This document shows positions 26,244 to 37,681 of a stretch of DNA of 64,000 bases, piece by piece; positions within the stretch are counted from its first letter, which is position 1; every line of letters starts with the position of its first letter. The stretch is from positions 1,736,001-1,800,000 of the forward strand of contig NW_025408675.1 of the NCBI RefSeq assembly GCF_020360975.1. Direction: 5' to 3'. Below the pieces are notes generated by a model. The model searched no databases and had not been told where the DNA came from. It worked only from the letters and a program-made list of their open reading frames with translations. Both the position numbers and the translations under genes were made by a program. The stretch comes from Hirsutella rhossiliensis. Taxonomy: Eukaryota > Ascomycota > Sordariomycetes > Hypocreales > Ophiocordycipitaceae.

Positions 26244-27058
26244 ATTCCTATATAAAGTACCTTTTTAACTAAGTCTAAGAGTTTAGTAAGGTAAAACTAA
26301 TAGTAGGCCTTAAGTTAGGTAAGAAAGTTTTAAAGCGTACTATAAGTACCGTCGAATAGTCCTAGCTATTTTAGTTTAACTACTTCTTTAAGGTCCCTAA
26401 CTTATTTATTACCTTCTTTATTCCTAAGTAACTATACTTTAAATTAAAGGGTAATAATCTCGCGTATTATATCTTAAGGTAATATAATAGCTCTAGAGTT
26501 AGTTAATCTAGCTTACTATATAGGTATATTAATAGTTACGATATTACTTAGAGTAATATAGTATTATATTAAATAAGAGCTTTTAATATATAATAACTAG
26601 TATTATTCTTAAGGGATAAACCTATTAAGGGGCTTATATTAATAGATATAATAGGGCGTGGTCTAAGTAATAATATATATATTACGTTAGTAATAAGTTA
26701 GAGGTTATAGACTATAGACTATAACTAAGTAATTAAAATTAAAGATAGAATCGTAATAAAGATCTATATTAAAAGCTAAAGAGCTATTTATTTAAAGGAG
26801 TAAAAGTAAGTAGCTATATATACCTATAGAAACTATCCTTAGATTATAGTCTTAGCTATAATCCCCTTTATAGCTTACTATAGCTTACTTATAAGCTATA
26901 CTCTTAAGTAGTAATCTATTTATATAAGGCTTACTTAGCTTATATACGCTCTAGGTAAGCTAAGCCTAAGTAACTTCTTATCCTAACTATTATTCTAAGC
27001 CGCCTTATTATATAAACTTAGCTAGCTCTCTTATAGCCCGCTAACTATAGTTATAATA
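26244..27058 (-). mobile_element. Ty3/gypsy family H, copy H2 (5' LTR and start of gag)
   Basis: The 5' LTR is 26589-27058 (470 bp). It is followed leftward by about 340 bp of leader and gag that matches 19095-19430 of H1 in reverse complement. The element breaks off at 26243. H1 and H2 face each other with G2 between them, so the cluster is a rearranged or inverted pair. Confidence 0.8.
26589..27058 (-). repeat. 5' LTR of H2
   Basis: This is a 470-bp LTR of family H in reverse orientation, TATAATAACTAG to GTTATAATA. Confidence 0.86.
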
Positions 27059-27685
27059 ACGTGCCGTATAATAGTATAAGCCGCTATAGCTAAGGGAGAA
27101 ATAATAGTATATAGTAGGCGCTATTACTATTTATTTTCTTAGAAGTCTAAGAATAGGTTAACTAGCTAATAAGTATTAATAGGCCGCTTATAGTAAATAG
27201 TAATCCGATTTTATATTTTAGTACCTATATTTATTTTTAAACCGAATTTCCTTATCCTTTTACGCTCCCTTTTTTATATTAAACCGCGCCCCTCTTATAC
27301 TTATATTTAAGGTTCTTACTATCTATAGCTATAGGTATCGTAGTAAGGACCTAGTATTTTACTAGTATTTATCTAACTAAATCTACCGCCGACCGCTACG
27401 CTTAAGCCTTAAGGGATTCTACTAAGTAGTTTAATTATATAAGAATAAAGTAAAGCTCCTTTATAACCTTAAGTTTAATCTAGCTACTTTTACTAAGTAG
27501 AAATAGGATAATTATAGTATATATATTAACTACCGCGACCTCTTTACTAGAGAAGGATATAATCTTAACGTAAGCTTATTAGAAAATAGTATATACTACG
27601 CCCCTTTATTTCTTCCCTTATCTAAAGCCCGCGACCTATATAAACGTAACTAGCTATACTTCTCTATACTTTATAACGCTACCGC

Positions 27686-27686
<1 letters not shown>
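27059..27686. other. Unassigned sequence between H2 and SINE1 (left part of block K)
   Basis: This is RIP-affected sequence with more CG than the gypsy elements nearby. I recognise no gene. It appears continuous with 28488-30150 on the other side of SINE1. A weak terminal match, CGCTACC, is on both sides of the SINE (27677-27683 and 28492-28498). Confidence 0.4.

Positions 27687-27727
<41 letters not shown>
27687..27727. repeat. (TTA)n microsatellite, 3' tail of SINE1
   Basis: About 14 uninterrupted TTA units abut the 3' end of SINE1. Read on the minus strand this is a (TAA)n tail, the usual tail of many SINEs and LINEs. Confidence 0.85.
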
Positions 27728-27728
<1 letters not shown>

Positions 27729-28487
27729 GATTATACTAGTAACTTATTTAAAGGTATTTAGAACTTTAGCGTTAAATAAGAGGGAAAAACTAAAGTACTT
27801 AAAAGAAAACCCTTCCTTTTTTTATAGCTAGTCCGCCCTTATACTAAGTCGCGGTTATAATATATAGGAATCTTACGCTAGCTATCTTAGGTATTATTAT
27901 AGTGAGTTAGAATCGTATTAGCCCTATTATAAAGTAACCTTAGAAAGTAACTCTTTTATATATATAAGATTTATAGCGTTAATTAGTAGTACGAGCGTTT
28001 TTAGTTAATAGTTAATAGTTAATTATATAATTAACTTTAACCTTATCCTATAATAATATCTTCTTAAGCTCTACTTTATTTTTCCGCTATAAGGCTTAGT
28101 AAGCTATTTTTTATTAATACCGGCCTTTAGCTAAGCTAGTAGTTACGTTATTATACTAGCTTTACGCTATACTTATTAAGTTACTAGTATCGGCCTTAGG
28201 TTTTTATTTTCCTAGTTAGGGGGCCTAGACTAAGGTTAAGGGGATGTCCTAATAAATTTATTATAAGGTCTAGGTAAGCGAGGTCTAGGCTAGCTTACTT
28301 ATAATAGGGCTAGACTACTAGTATATTTATAAGCGCTTTTAAAAGCGCTAATTAGCTAATTAATAAGTAGGTTAGTATAGTTTACTAGTCCGACTAAAAG
28401 TTAATCGTGCCTTTAGCTAGATTTAAACTAACTCTAGTATTATAGCTAGTAAGCTTCCTAGGTATATAACTACTATACTATAAGGGT
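27728..28487 (-). mobile_element. tRNA-derived SINE, copy 1
   Basis: It is the same unit as 51635-52405 in the same orientation, with many C/T and G/A differences, and is more heavily RIPed than copy 2. Read on the minus strand it starts ACCCTTATAGTATAGTAG, contains the tRNA-like head with an internal promoter (see copy 2), and ends in a (TAA)n tail at 27727-27687. At about 760 bp it is long for a SINE and has no frame of its own. Confidence 0.75.
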
Positions 28488-30150
28488 ACGCCGCTACCTA
28501 TTATATTACTATTATAACTCCTATAACTACTTAAACTAATAAGAATATAACGTTAACTATTTAACTATAGTAGGTTAGCGCTTTTTATTACTATAATCCT
28601 AGTACTCTTTTATATATTTACTTTAATAACTATACCTTATTACTATTAAGCTTTAGTAATTTATCTAGCGACTTACTACTATTAGTTTTAAGTATTATAG
28701 GAAAAACTATTAGTACCCTTTATAACCCCTATAAGTAGTTTACTTTATTATTTAATAAAGATAAGCTTCTCCCTTTATTACTACGCGACCTAAATAAGGC
28801 TATCTTCCTTAATAAAACTAAGTTAATAACTAATACCCTTAAAACTATACTAATCGCTACTATCTTAGCCGATATTATTAATAAGCTCCTATTTAAATAG
28901 GTCGCCTCTATAGACGCCGAGATACTTAAGATTATCGCTACTATTACTAGCGTAAAGTGCCTCCCTACTTATTTAAAGATATTTAAGACCGCCGCTATAA
29001 AGGAGCGTAAGGCTATTAGTATACCGGGAACCTATAAGTTTAAGGAGAGCCTTAAGCGCACCCTAGCTAAGACTAAAGGATCTAGTATAGTAGACCTTAC
29101 CTTTAATAAACTATTAAGGAACTTATTCGCTAAACGCTTACTCGCTATTACTATAGCCCTACCTTTTACTTCTTTTAAATAAGCTAACTTATTCGCTAAG
29201 GAATAGGCCCTAATACTAGTTTAATAAAAGCTTAACCCCTTCTAAGTTTTAAGCTATAAAAAACCTAGATTATTCCTTATTATACCTTTTATAGTATACT
29301 ATAATAACCTAGCTAATATAAACGGCTATATAAGTATTATTTACTTTAGGTTAAAAGCGCTAGTCTATAAAGCTTTAAACGCGGCTATAATTTAAGTAAA
29401 TCTATTCGCCGCTATTTATAAGGAGGCTAACGCTAACCTTTCGCTTAGCTAATATACTGCCCTTACTAAAGTACTTATTAGCTTTATCTATTAGTTTACT
29501 TTCGCTGCCTACCTCTTAAATAACTCGCTTAAGCTCGCCGCGGTATCCTTAAGAGCGGCCTATATTAGCCCTTTATATACGCTAATAGCGGCCCGCCCTT
29601 ATATAGCTAATATAATAGCTTATTTTAACTTATTAAACTAGAAGTTTACGAATATATACCTAGGTAGGTTCTAGAACCTAGGCCTAACTATATAGGTATT
29701 AATAGTAGTAATCTATAACTAAATTATAGCTTCTTACGATAAACTAGCTATAATACTCTTAGTAAAACTAGCTTTAAATAACGCCTATAGTATACCTATC
29801 TATAAAGCCTTTAATATATAGGATACCTTAGATAACGTACTAGTAAGCCCTAAGGAACTAATAAAAGAGGAAGCTAAGAAGGAGATTCCTTACTTTATCC
29901 TTACCTTAATAGCGTAAAACGGTCGGTTACTAGTTTAGCTTTATTATATCCCTAGTCTTATTTATTTTTTTACTAGCTTAGCTATAAAGCGCCCTTAGTT
30001 ATAATTAGTTTTCCCTAGCTTAGCTATACTATACCCTTAACCCTACTTATTTATTACCTTAGTTTAGCTACCTAGCGCCCTTAGTTTTAATAGTATTTTA
30101 CTCTTAGCTTAGCTACCTCGCGCCCTTAATATTAGTTATACTAGGTTACG
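28488..30150 (+). pseudogene. Unrecognised degenerate protein-coding block K
   Basis: One plus-strand frame is followable from about 28730 to 29920 with only TAA/TAG stops. It contains helical, Ala/Lys/Leu-rich text such as EILKIIATITSVK and LKRTLAKTKGSSIVDLTF (about 28920-29110) and a hydrophobic, Asn/Ala-rich second half. From about 29940 to 30130 a 60-bp unit with the core CTTAGCTAnnnnGCGCCCTTA is repeated three times. It adjoins the truncated integrase of I1, so it may be a gag-like gene, but I recognise no domain and there is no other copy in the window. Confidence 0.35.
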
Positions 30151-31540
30151 TCTTAAATAAGATATAAGTAATCCCTTATAAAAGGGTTATATCGTAGTGC
30201 CTTTAAAGGTAGCCTTATAGTAAGAGCTAATATAGCTCTTGTATAATAATCCGTTAGTAGGATACTTTAGCTCTTAATATACTAGTAAACTATTAGTAAG
30301 AAACTTCTACTAAGATAGAATAATAAAAGATATAAATAAATATATCTAGTTATACTTAGTATATTAAGGTATAGTATCTAAGAGGCATCGCTTTTATAGT
30401 ATTATATAATCGTTACTATATCCTATACGACTATAGGAAGAATTATTAATAGACTTTACTATAGGTCTACCTAAAGTATAGTATAATAAATAAGACGTTA
30501 ATACGATCTTAGTAATTATAGACCGATATACTAAGTATTGCCTCTTCTTTCCTATCTCTAAGATAATAATAGCTCTAAAGCTAATAAAATTATTTTATTA
30601 CTATATTAAATTAGTATATAGACCTTTAAAAGGCATTATCTTAGATAGAGGGTCCTTATTTATAAGTAAGTTTTAGTTAGATCTTTATTTTATCTTATAA
30701 GTAAAACGTAGGCTATCGACGGTATTTTACCTATAAACTAATAAGTAAATAGAACGAATAAACTAAGCTATATAGTACTACTTAAGATACTTTACTAACT
30801 TAGAATAAACTAATTAAGCGTTACTCTTATATATTACTTAATTTATATATAATAATATAAAGAACGCGATAACTAGGTTATTACCTAACGAAGCGTTAAT
30901 AGGTTACTAACTAAACTTTTATATTAATACTAAGGACGATATTATTTAAAGGGGGGTACCTAAAGTAAGAGTAAGAGTTACTAAGCTATAAGAGCTATAA
31001 AAGAGGCTTAAGGAATACTAAGGAAAGGCTATTAAATCGTAAGCAAAATACTATAATTTAAGGCACTAACTACTTATACTAAAAGTAAGAGACCTTATAG
31101 TATTATCGATAAAGAACTTACGCCTTAAGGACGAAAAAAGAAAACTCTTACCTAAGTATATTAGACCGTTTTAGGTCTTATAAGCTATTTAAAAGTAAGT
31201 ATATTATCTTATACTCCCTAAGAAGTACTTACGCCTTTATAACGATTTCTATATTAGTCTCTTAGAGCCCTAGAAGGAGTATAAAGGCACCTATAAAGAT
31301 AGCGAAACCCTACTAATACTAGACTTAAAGGATAATAAAGGTAAATAAGAAGTCTAAGAGATTAAAGACTAAAAGAGATCTAAGGGCGATACCTTTTTCC
31401 TTATAAAATAAAAAGGATAGCTAGCTAAGTATAACTAATAGGTTAATACTAAAGATATAGCGAATAGCTAAGACCTTATTAAAGAATATACTACTCGCTT
31501 AACTAAGAAAAAGAGGCGTAAGACTAAGTAAGGTAGGGAA
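30150..31540 (+). pseudogene. Integrase and chromodomain remnant of I1
   Basis: The HHCC zinc-binding region is at about 30215-30390 (NNPLVGYFSS then NKYISSYT, Cys to Tyr by RIP). The DDE core follows with IDFT at about 30450, DRGS near 30643 and a TNGQTERIN-type segment near 30735-30758 (now TNKQIERIN). The C-terminal part continues to about 31300. A chromodomain is at about 31320-31505, reading KGDTFFLIK then KG then LAKYN after RIP stops, followed by a basic tail LTKKKRRK. Integrase joins the cDNA to the genome; chromodomains of this class steer insertion to heterochromatin. The minus-strand counterpart is in I2 (42175-42962 and 49160-49982). Confidence 0.82.
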
Positions 31541-31859
31541 ACCTACTAGCGTAAGAAGACGCTACTAAATTAGTAATAAATCCCTACTAAATCGCTATTA
31601 ACTTATTAACGTATTAGTACGCCCGAACGTCCTATAACTATATATAAAATAGTAAATATAGGAGAATAGGGAAAACTATTTATACTACCTATTAAATATT
31701 ATTAAGGAAAATAAAACTAAACTATAACTCTACTAAGGCCCTAATAATAAAGGAGAGAAGGATAGTTATAGCTAAATAAAAGAAAGATAAGACTTATTTA
31801 TTACTTTTAACTACCCCTCTTTTTACTAGTATAGCGGGAACTAACTAAGGCGCCCCCTC

Positions 31860-33375
31860 CGCTATACTAAATACCTTTAGAAATACTAGAACTACCCTAT
31901 CCTCCGCTCCTTCCTTATCCTCTACGTTAAAACCTATCTTTATTAATATAGTACTTACCTCGGCCTTAATAAATAGTAAGGCATATTACTATAAAGTATA
32001 GCCTATATCGCCGTCGATAAGGCGGAGTTTTAACTAGGATTCCTAGGCTTAATACTCTAGGCTTATATAAGCGATATCGAATAAGGGTATAAGGTTAAGG
32101 CGAATAATAAGCTCGCGGCGCTTATTAATTAGTATATAGTAGTTAGCACGCTCGACTTAGTATATTATTAAGCGGTCGCTAATAAAAGGGTCGGATAAAA
32201 CTTACAATAGTAGACTTTTATATACTTATAGTCTTAAAGGACTTATAATAGGCCGTCTTAGTAGCGTCGAAAGCCTCGGCTAAATACTATACTATAATAG
32301 CGAGATAGCGCTAATTAGCCTCCTTAAAAATAAGTACGCCTATATCTAAGCTATTATCCTTAGTATCCTTATTACTAGTTTTTAGCTTATTAAGCTTATA
32401 TAGGTACTTAACGATAGCGACTATATTAGCCCGGTTACTAAATATAAGAGTAGCGGCCTTAAGAAAGATTAGCTTATTAATCGTAATATTTAAAGTTAAA
32501 GGGAAACTTACTTAGTTATAGGTCGCGGTACGTTTATAGTACTACTTATAGCGCGTTAAGGAAACCCCTAAGAAAATATAGCTAATTAAGAGTACCTTAA
32601 TAAGCTTAGGCTCGGTCGTACTATACTCCTTAACGATTATCTTAAAATAATATATATACTAAAGCTTATAAGGGATAACCTTATAGGCCCTAATTAAGCG
32701 GGCTTTAGCCTTAGATCGGGTACGCTTTTTTATAGGAGCGCGACCGCCTCGTGCCCCCGCTTAGGTACCCTTATTTCTAGCGCCGCTATTCTTAGGTTCG
32801 TTAGTAGGAAGAGTTAGATCGCGGCCGTCTCTATTATTACTATTATCGTTATCTTAGCCCTTATTTAGCTAGGTATTAGGATAGTCTTAGCCCTCGTTTA
32901 GCTAGGCCTCGTCGTTAATATTAGCCTACTTATTCTAAGGAGCGGCCTAGGCGATAATCTCTTATTAGCTAGAGCCGCCCTATTAAGATAGAGTAGCTAG
33001 GTTATCGGTACTTACCTAGGAGCGCCTAGGTATAATCTCCTCGCTAGTATTAGTATCGCTAATAAGGGTAATAGACTTATAAGTTTCTTAGCTTATAGAG
33101 GTAGGCTTATCGATAGCTAGAGCTAGGGTAATTAGCGGGGTAATAAGGGTATAACCCTTACTAATATTAGGTCCTAGACTAAAAGTCTCTTAAGACTAGG
33201 ATTCCCCTATACCTTTCTTAGCTTTCTTTACTAAGGGGGAACTAGCGTCGCTATAAGACTTCTAGGCCGACCGCTTATACTTTAAGGGCGAACCCGCTAC
33301 TATATACTCCTATATATAGTATAGGAAATCGGCGTTATAGTTCTTTATCTTCTTTAGCGTAAAAGGTATTATTAT
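31860..33375 (-). pseudogene. Antisense frame of element I, copy in I1
   Basis: On the strand opposite to pol, a frame runs from about 33370 to 31880, between the pol end and the 3' LTR. It is colinear with 39750-41600 in I2 apart from the TRIM1 insertion there, for which this copy shows the empty site (32327-32331). The N-terminal part reads KKIKNYNADFL and the middle is Asn/Asp-rich. I recognise no domain. Because RIP stops are TAA/TAG only, the frame looks like a former gene, but antisense coding cannot be proven from two RIPed copies. Confidence 0.5.
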
Positions 33376-33750
33376 TAATAAATCGTTAATAAAAAGTAAT
33401 ATAAAAAGGTATAAGGGATTAATAAAAAAAGGTATAAAACTTTATAGTAATTATAAGCGGAAGAGTTAAAAAAGAAAAGAAAATAAAAGAAGTAGGAGAT
33501 ATATACGCACGCTCTTTATATTATAGTTATACGGCCGATATATAAGCGATACTATAACGGTTACTTAGCGGCTACTACTAATATAATAACTATTAACGTT
33601 ATAGAGCGTAGACTAACGTATACTTATATAAGCGTATATATACGATATATAACCGAAACTACCTTTCTTTTTAACCGAATATATATAGTATAGCGAAAGT
33701 AATATATATTAAAGATATAGCTAAGACGTCTATATAAGAGGGGAGATAAT

Positions 33751-34007
33751 TATAAGAGCGCTATTAGGAGGTATAGGCTAATAAAGTACTAAGGTATATA
33801 GTACTAATATATTAGTAGGGTATTAGTAGGGAATTATACTTACCTTACTTATATATTATAGACCTCTCGCTACTTTAATTAAAGAGGAAAAGTCCCTCTT
33901 CTTATAAGCTTTAGTCTTATAACGAGGAGAATATAATATATATAGCGTAGTACCTCTAGCTATCTCTACTACTTAACTAATCGTACTATAATATATATTC
34001 CCTTATA
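33751..34007 (+). repeat. 3' LTR of I1 (257 bp)
   Basis: It begins TATAAGAGCG and ends TTCCCTTATA, that is TGTAAGAG...CCCTTACA before RIP, and is preceded directly by a purine tract. Copies of exactly 257 bp lie inverted at 39115-39371 and 41913-42169. Confidence 0.88.
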
Positions 34008-34717
34008 TTAATATTTTCCTAAGAAGTTATTATAAGAATATAATAGGGAAATTATAGAGAAATACCTATACTTACCTAGGAAGAATACTAAGAAATACCG
34101 CTAATACGCTATACTACTATTATATAATTATAAGGTTAAGATATTACTTAGTTAAAGCCCTAAGTAAGGTCTTTTACTTACTATAGTATATATAGACGAT
34201 AGAGAACCTATTAAATCTTAGGTAGGTAAAGAGGAATATAAATAGTTATTACTACTCTTACTTTAACTTATAAGACTAATAGCTAGTTTATATTTAACGT
34301 ATATAATAATATATAGTAGCTAGTCTATATTATATATTTAATTATATATAGTAGCTAGTCTATTTAATTACCTATTAGACTTATACTAGATTTAAGTAAA
34401 TAGCTAGGTTAAAGTACTAGCTTTATACTAAGGGACTAGTATATAATAATTTTAAAGCGGAAGCCGCGTAATAAATAAAAAGAATGTAGTATAATATTAA
34501 AACTAAGATAATTAATAGACTTAGCTAAATAAATACGCTTAAGGGTCTTATAAAAACGATTATTTAATATATAACTAAATATACTATTAATATTATATCC
34601 TAAGGGATAAAAAGGATAAATAAGGAATATATATATATACGATAAAGGTATATTTATATATAGCGGCTAAGGTAGTAGTACGTCTTATAAATAAGATTAA
34701 AAGAAAGAGAGATATCG
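34008..34717. other. Unassigned RIP-degraded sequence between I1 and H3
   Basis: I see no gene or copy of a known family here. A direct repeat of 18 bp (ATATAGTAGCTAGTCTAT at 34311-34328 and 34346-34363) is the only local structure. Confidence 0.5.
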
Positions 34718-35187
34718 TATTATAACTATAGTTAGCGGGCTATAAGAGATCCGGCTATATTTATATAATAAAGCGACTTAGAATAATAATTAAGATAAGA
34801 AGTTACTTAAGCTTAGCTTACTTAAAGTATATATAAGCTAAGTAAGCCTTATATAAATAGATTACTACTTAAGAGTATAGCTTATAAGTAAGCTATAGTA
34901 AGCTATAAAAGGGATTATAGCTAGGACTATAATCTAAGAATAGTCTTTATAAATATATATAGCTACTTACTTTTACTTTTTTAAATAAATAGCTCTCTAG
35001 CTTTTAATATAGATCTTTCTTATAATTCTATCTTTAATTCTAATTACTTAGTTATAGTTTATAGTTTATAACTTCTAACTTATTACTAACGTAATATACT
35101 TATTATTACTTAGACTACGCCCTATTATATCTATTAATATAAACCCCTTAATAGGTTTATCTCTTAAGAATAATACTAGTTATTATA
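34718..35187 (+). repeat. Solo LTR of family H (H3)
   Basis: This is a complete 470-bp H LTR without internal sequence on either side. The flanks (TATCG left, TTTAA right) do not match, so one flank was probably rearranged after insertion. Confidence 0.8.
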
Positions 35188-36151
35188 TTTAAGCTATTAT
35201 AGCGAATAAACTTAATTATATATAAGCGATATTATAAGGTAATAGAGTTTCTTAGTAGTTTAATAGTAAGGTTAGATAACTATAAAAGATACTATTTAAT
35301 TAAGGTTTAATAACTTTTAGCGGAGTCTTTCTTATAAGGATTCTTAGGTATAAACGGATTTATTAATATAACTATATTATCCTAAGAGATTAAAAAGAAT
35401 AAGACCTCTAAGAAGTCTTAAAGGTAGTTAACTTTTAAGATAGGCTTAGTAAATAGAAACTACTACTCTAAAGAAATATAAAACTAGCTTATATAGTAAG
35501 GAGAGCGAGAAAAGAGCTAATTATACTAGCTACCTTTATAAAGTAACTTAACTTAATCGCTTAAGCTATATATAGTTTCTTTATAAAGCTCCTCCTTAAA
35601 AAGACCCTTAACTATTTAATCGCGCTAATAAGAATTAAAAATAGGCCTAGACCTTTATTACCTTAAGCGTTAATTAAATTAAGCTCCTTATTTAAACTAA
35701 GTAGCCTTTCCTTAAGTAACCTTAAAATAAGATCCCTACCTTAAAGTCTATAAAGAAAAGAGCTAAGCGCCCTTATTAGTCTCTTTATTTATACTAAAAC
35801 AATACCTTTATTTTCCTCTTTAAGTATATAGCTAATTAAGCCTACTCCTTACTTACTACTAATAACTCCTTTAAATATATAAAAGAGTAAAGACTTATAA
35901 CTATACCCTTATTAATAACTTAATAAGAAGCTAGTAAGGAAGAAAGGTAAATAGTATAGCTACTAACTTACCTTAGGACTCTAAAATTACTAAGCGCTCG
36001 GTTAATTACCTTAAGGCTAAAGACTCTAGTAATACTTATAGCGCGCCCTATTACTTCCTAGAAATAAAGTATAGTAATAGCCTTTCTAGCTATAATCTAT
36101 ATAAGGTTTATACTAGGCTTTAAACCCTCCTAGGTTAAAGGAGTTAAAAAC
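35188..36151 (-). pseudogene. Unrecognised degenerate frame between H3 and C2
   Basis: A minus-strand frame can be followed over most of the stretch with only TAA/TAG stops, including TRVFSLKVI-like text near 36040-36010 and a Ser/Pro/Gln-rich last third (after allowing RIP) near 35560-35200. It could be the C-terminal part of a retroelement polyprotein. No copy is present elsewhere in the window and I do not recognise the family. Confidence 0.3.
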
Positions 36152-36846
36152 TATAAAAAGGTATAAGTAATAAGTATAGGATCGTATAATAGATAATATA
36201 AGCGGAATAATTAGTTAACGGAGTATAGGGTAGTATTTCGTCCGGAATTTATAATACGTATATAAGGGGCTAAATAATATATTAAAAGAATAGCGTTATA
36301 AAAGATACTTATAAACTTACTTATTCTATCTACTACTCCTAGGGAAATCCTTTATCTTTTATAAACTATTGCTCGCTTACTAATAAACTAATTAGTTAGT
36401 TTTCTAGTATATTCTATAGTACTTAAAAGGCTCTATCTATAGTATATCCTCCTAACTTAGTAGGTAGTCTAATTATAACGTAATAGTTAACGTAAGACTA
36501 TAGGTTTTAGTATAAGTAGTAGATTTAACTAGAATATTCTATGCCCTACCTATTCTTATATCGCGGATATCTTTAGAACCGCTAGGCTTAAATAGGCAAC
36601 AGGGTATCCGTTCTACTTATAATTAACTTATGCATTTTATATATATTTTATTTTATTAGGATAGGCTTATCTTAACCTATATTTCCTAAAGGAAGGTATA
36701 GATATCTAGTAAAGGTCTTTATCTTTAAGTGTTATTCCCTTAGACTATATTATAAAGCCTCTTTTTACTAGCTTATTTTTAGAGCCTCCTTATACTTATT
36801 ATTTCTTTATAATAGTAAAATAGGAATATAAAGGTATATTCTTATA
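36152..36846 (+). repeat. Solo LTR C2 (695 bp)
   Basis: This is the second copy of the LTR at 14359-15054, starting TATAAAAAGG and ending ATTCTTATA. It is flanked by AAAAC on both sides (36147-36151 and 36848-36852, with one shared A), consistent with a target duplication. It is more strongly RIPed than C1. Confidence 0.82.
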
Positions 36847-37306
36847 AAAAACCTAAGAATATATTAAAACTATTACTAAGATATTAATAACTATAATTCT
36901 ATATATTTATATAAGACTATTAGCAATATAATAATAATTAGTTTATAAGACTTTATAGCTTATTTAATCTAGCTATACTTAAAGCTATAGATTAGTAAAG
37001 ACGCTAACTACTTTATTTCCTTAACGCTCTTAAGGATAATAAGCGCGAATACTTAAGAGTATATATAAGGGGTAGTAGATAATTATCTAAAAAAGGAAGT
37101 ATATAAGTAAAAATAAGAAAGAGCTAAATAAGTAGCTTATAAGTAAAAGGAGGAATAAATAGCGTAAAAGGAAGGGATTATAGTAAAAGAGAAAAGTTTT
37201 ATCGATAGTTTATTTACTTACTTATATACTTAGGAAGAGAGCTTTACCTATTATTATCGCGCCCTTTCTATTAGTATCTTTAGTTAGAAAGTCGCTAAGG
37301 AAGAGT
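36847..37306. other. Unassigned sequence just inside the 3' LTR of A1
   Basis: This A-rich, purine-rich stretch (notably 37080-37200) precedes the A1 3' LTR and should be the 3' end of A1 internal sequence. GCTAAGGAAGAG at 37294-37305 sits where a polypurine tract is expected. No domain is recognisable. Confidence 0.45.
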
Positions 37307-37681
37307 TTAATAGGTAAGATTATACCCTTATAGATATTAGCTTATTAAAGGGATAAGACCCTTAGTACTCCCTATCTAACTTCCTTTTAAGTATACTTAA
37401 AGGCTTTATAAAGACCTTAATTATTTAATAAGGTATCTTTTTTAATTATAGTTAATCTAAATTTTTATTTTTCCCTTTTAAAGTAAAGGCTACTAGTTAT
37501 ACGACTTTAGTAAAAATAAAAAGGTATAAAGTAAAGAAATCTTTAAGACTTATATTAATAACCTAAGACCCTTAAAGCTATATATAAGACCGATAATTAA
37601 ATAATTATATAGTTAATTACTTTATTAATCCTTAGCTATATACTATATATACTTTAAGTATATACCCTTATTCTTATTAAA
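37307..37681 (+). repeat. 3' LTR of A1
   Basis: This is a 375-bp copy of the A LTR, TTAATAGGTAAG to CTTATTAAA, followed directly by CTACT (37682-37686), the same five bases as before the 5' LTR. Confidence 0.88.

Larger units (their letters stand above)
30150..34007 (+). mobile_element. Chromodomain Ty3/gypsy element I, copy I1 (3' part with 3' LTR)
   Basis: I1 starts within Pol just before the integrase. It then runs through the chromodomain, an antisense frame of about 1.5 kb, a polypurine tract AGAGGGGAGATAAT (33737-33750) and the 3' LTR 33751-34007. Block K lies upstream, so the 5' part is lost. The region 31550-34007 is an inverted copy of 39115-42230 in I2, without the TRIM and solo LTR that I2 received. 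Confidence 0.82.
5272..37681 (+). mobile_element. Ty3/gypsy-like LTR element A1, containing a 24-kb nest of other elements
   Basis: A1 is bounded by LTRs at 5272-5647 and 37307-37681 and by a CTACT duplication, and it sits inside the copia copy G4/G5 whose two halves join perfectly without it (compare 46735-46765 in G3). Its own recognised coding sequence runs to about 12800. Beyond that it is interrupted by element B (13542-16115) and then by a series of fragments of H, G, SINE, I, C and unknown sequence, before its 3' LTR. A second copy, A2, starts at 55241 and runs in the same order to the window end. Which of the sequences between 16121 and 37306 belong to A1 itself cannot be told because A2 leaves the window first. 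Confidence 0.75.

Noticed and set aside
27687..27727. A stand-alone microsatellite
   Set aside because: It abuts the 3' end of SINE1 and is best explained as its tail.
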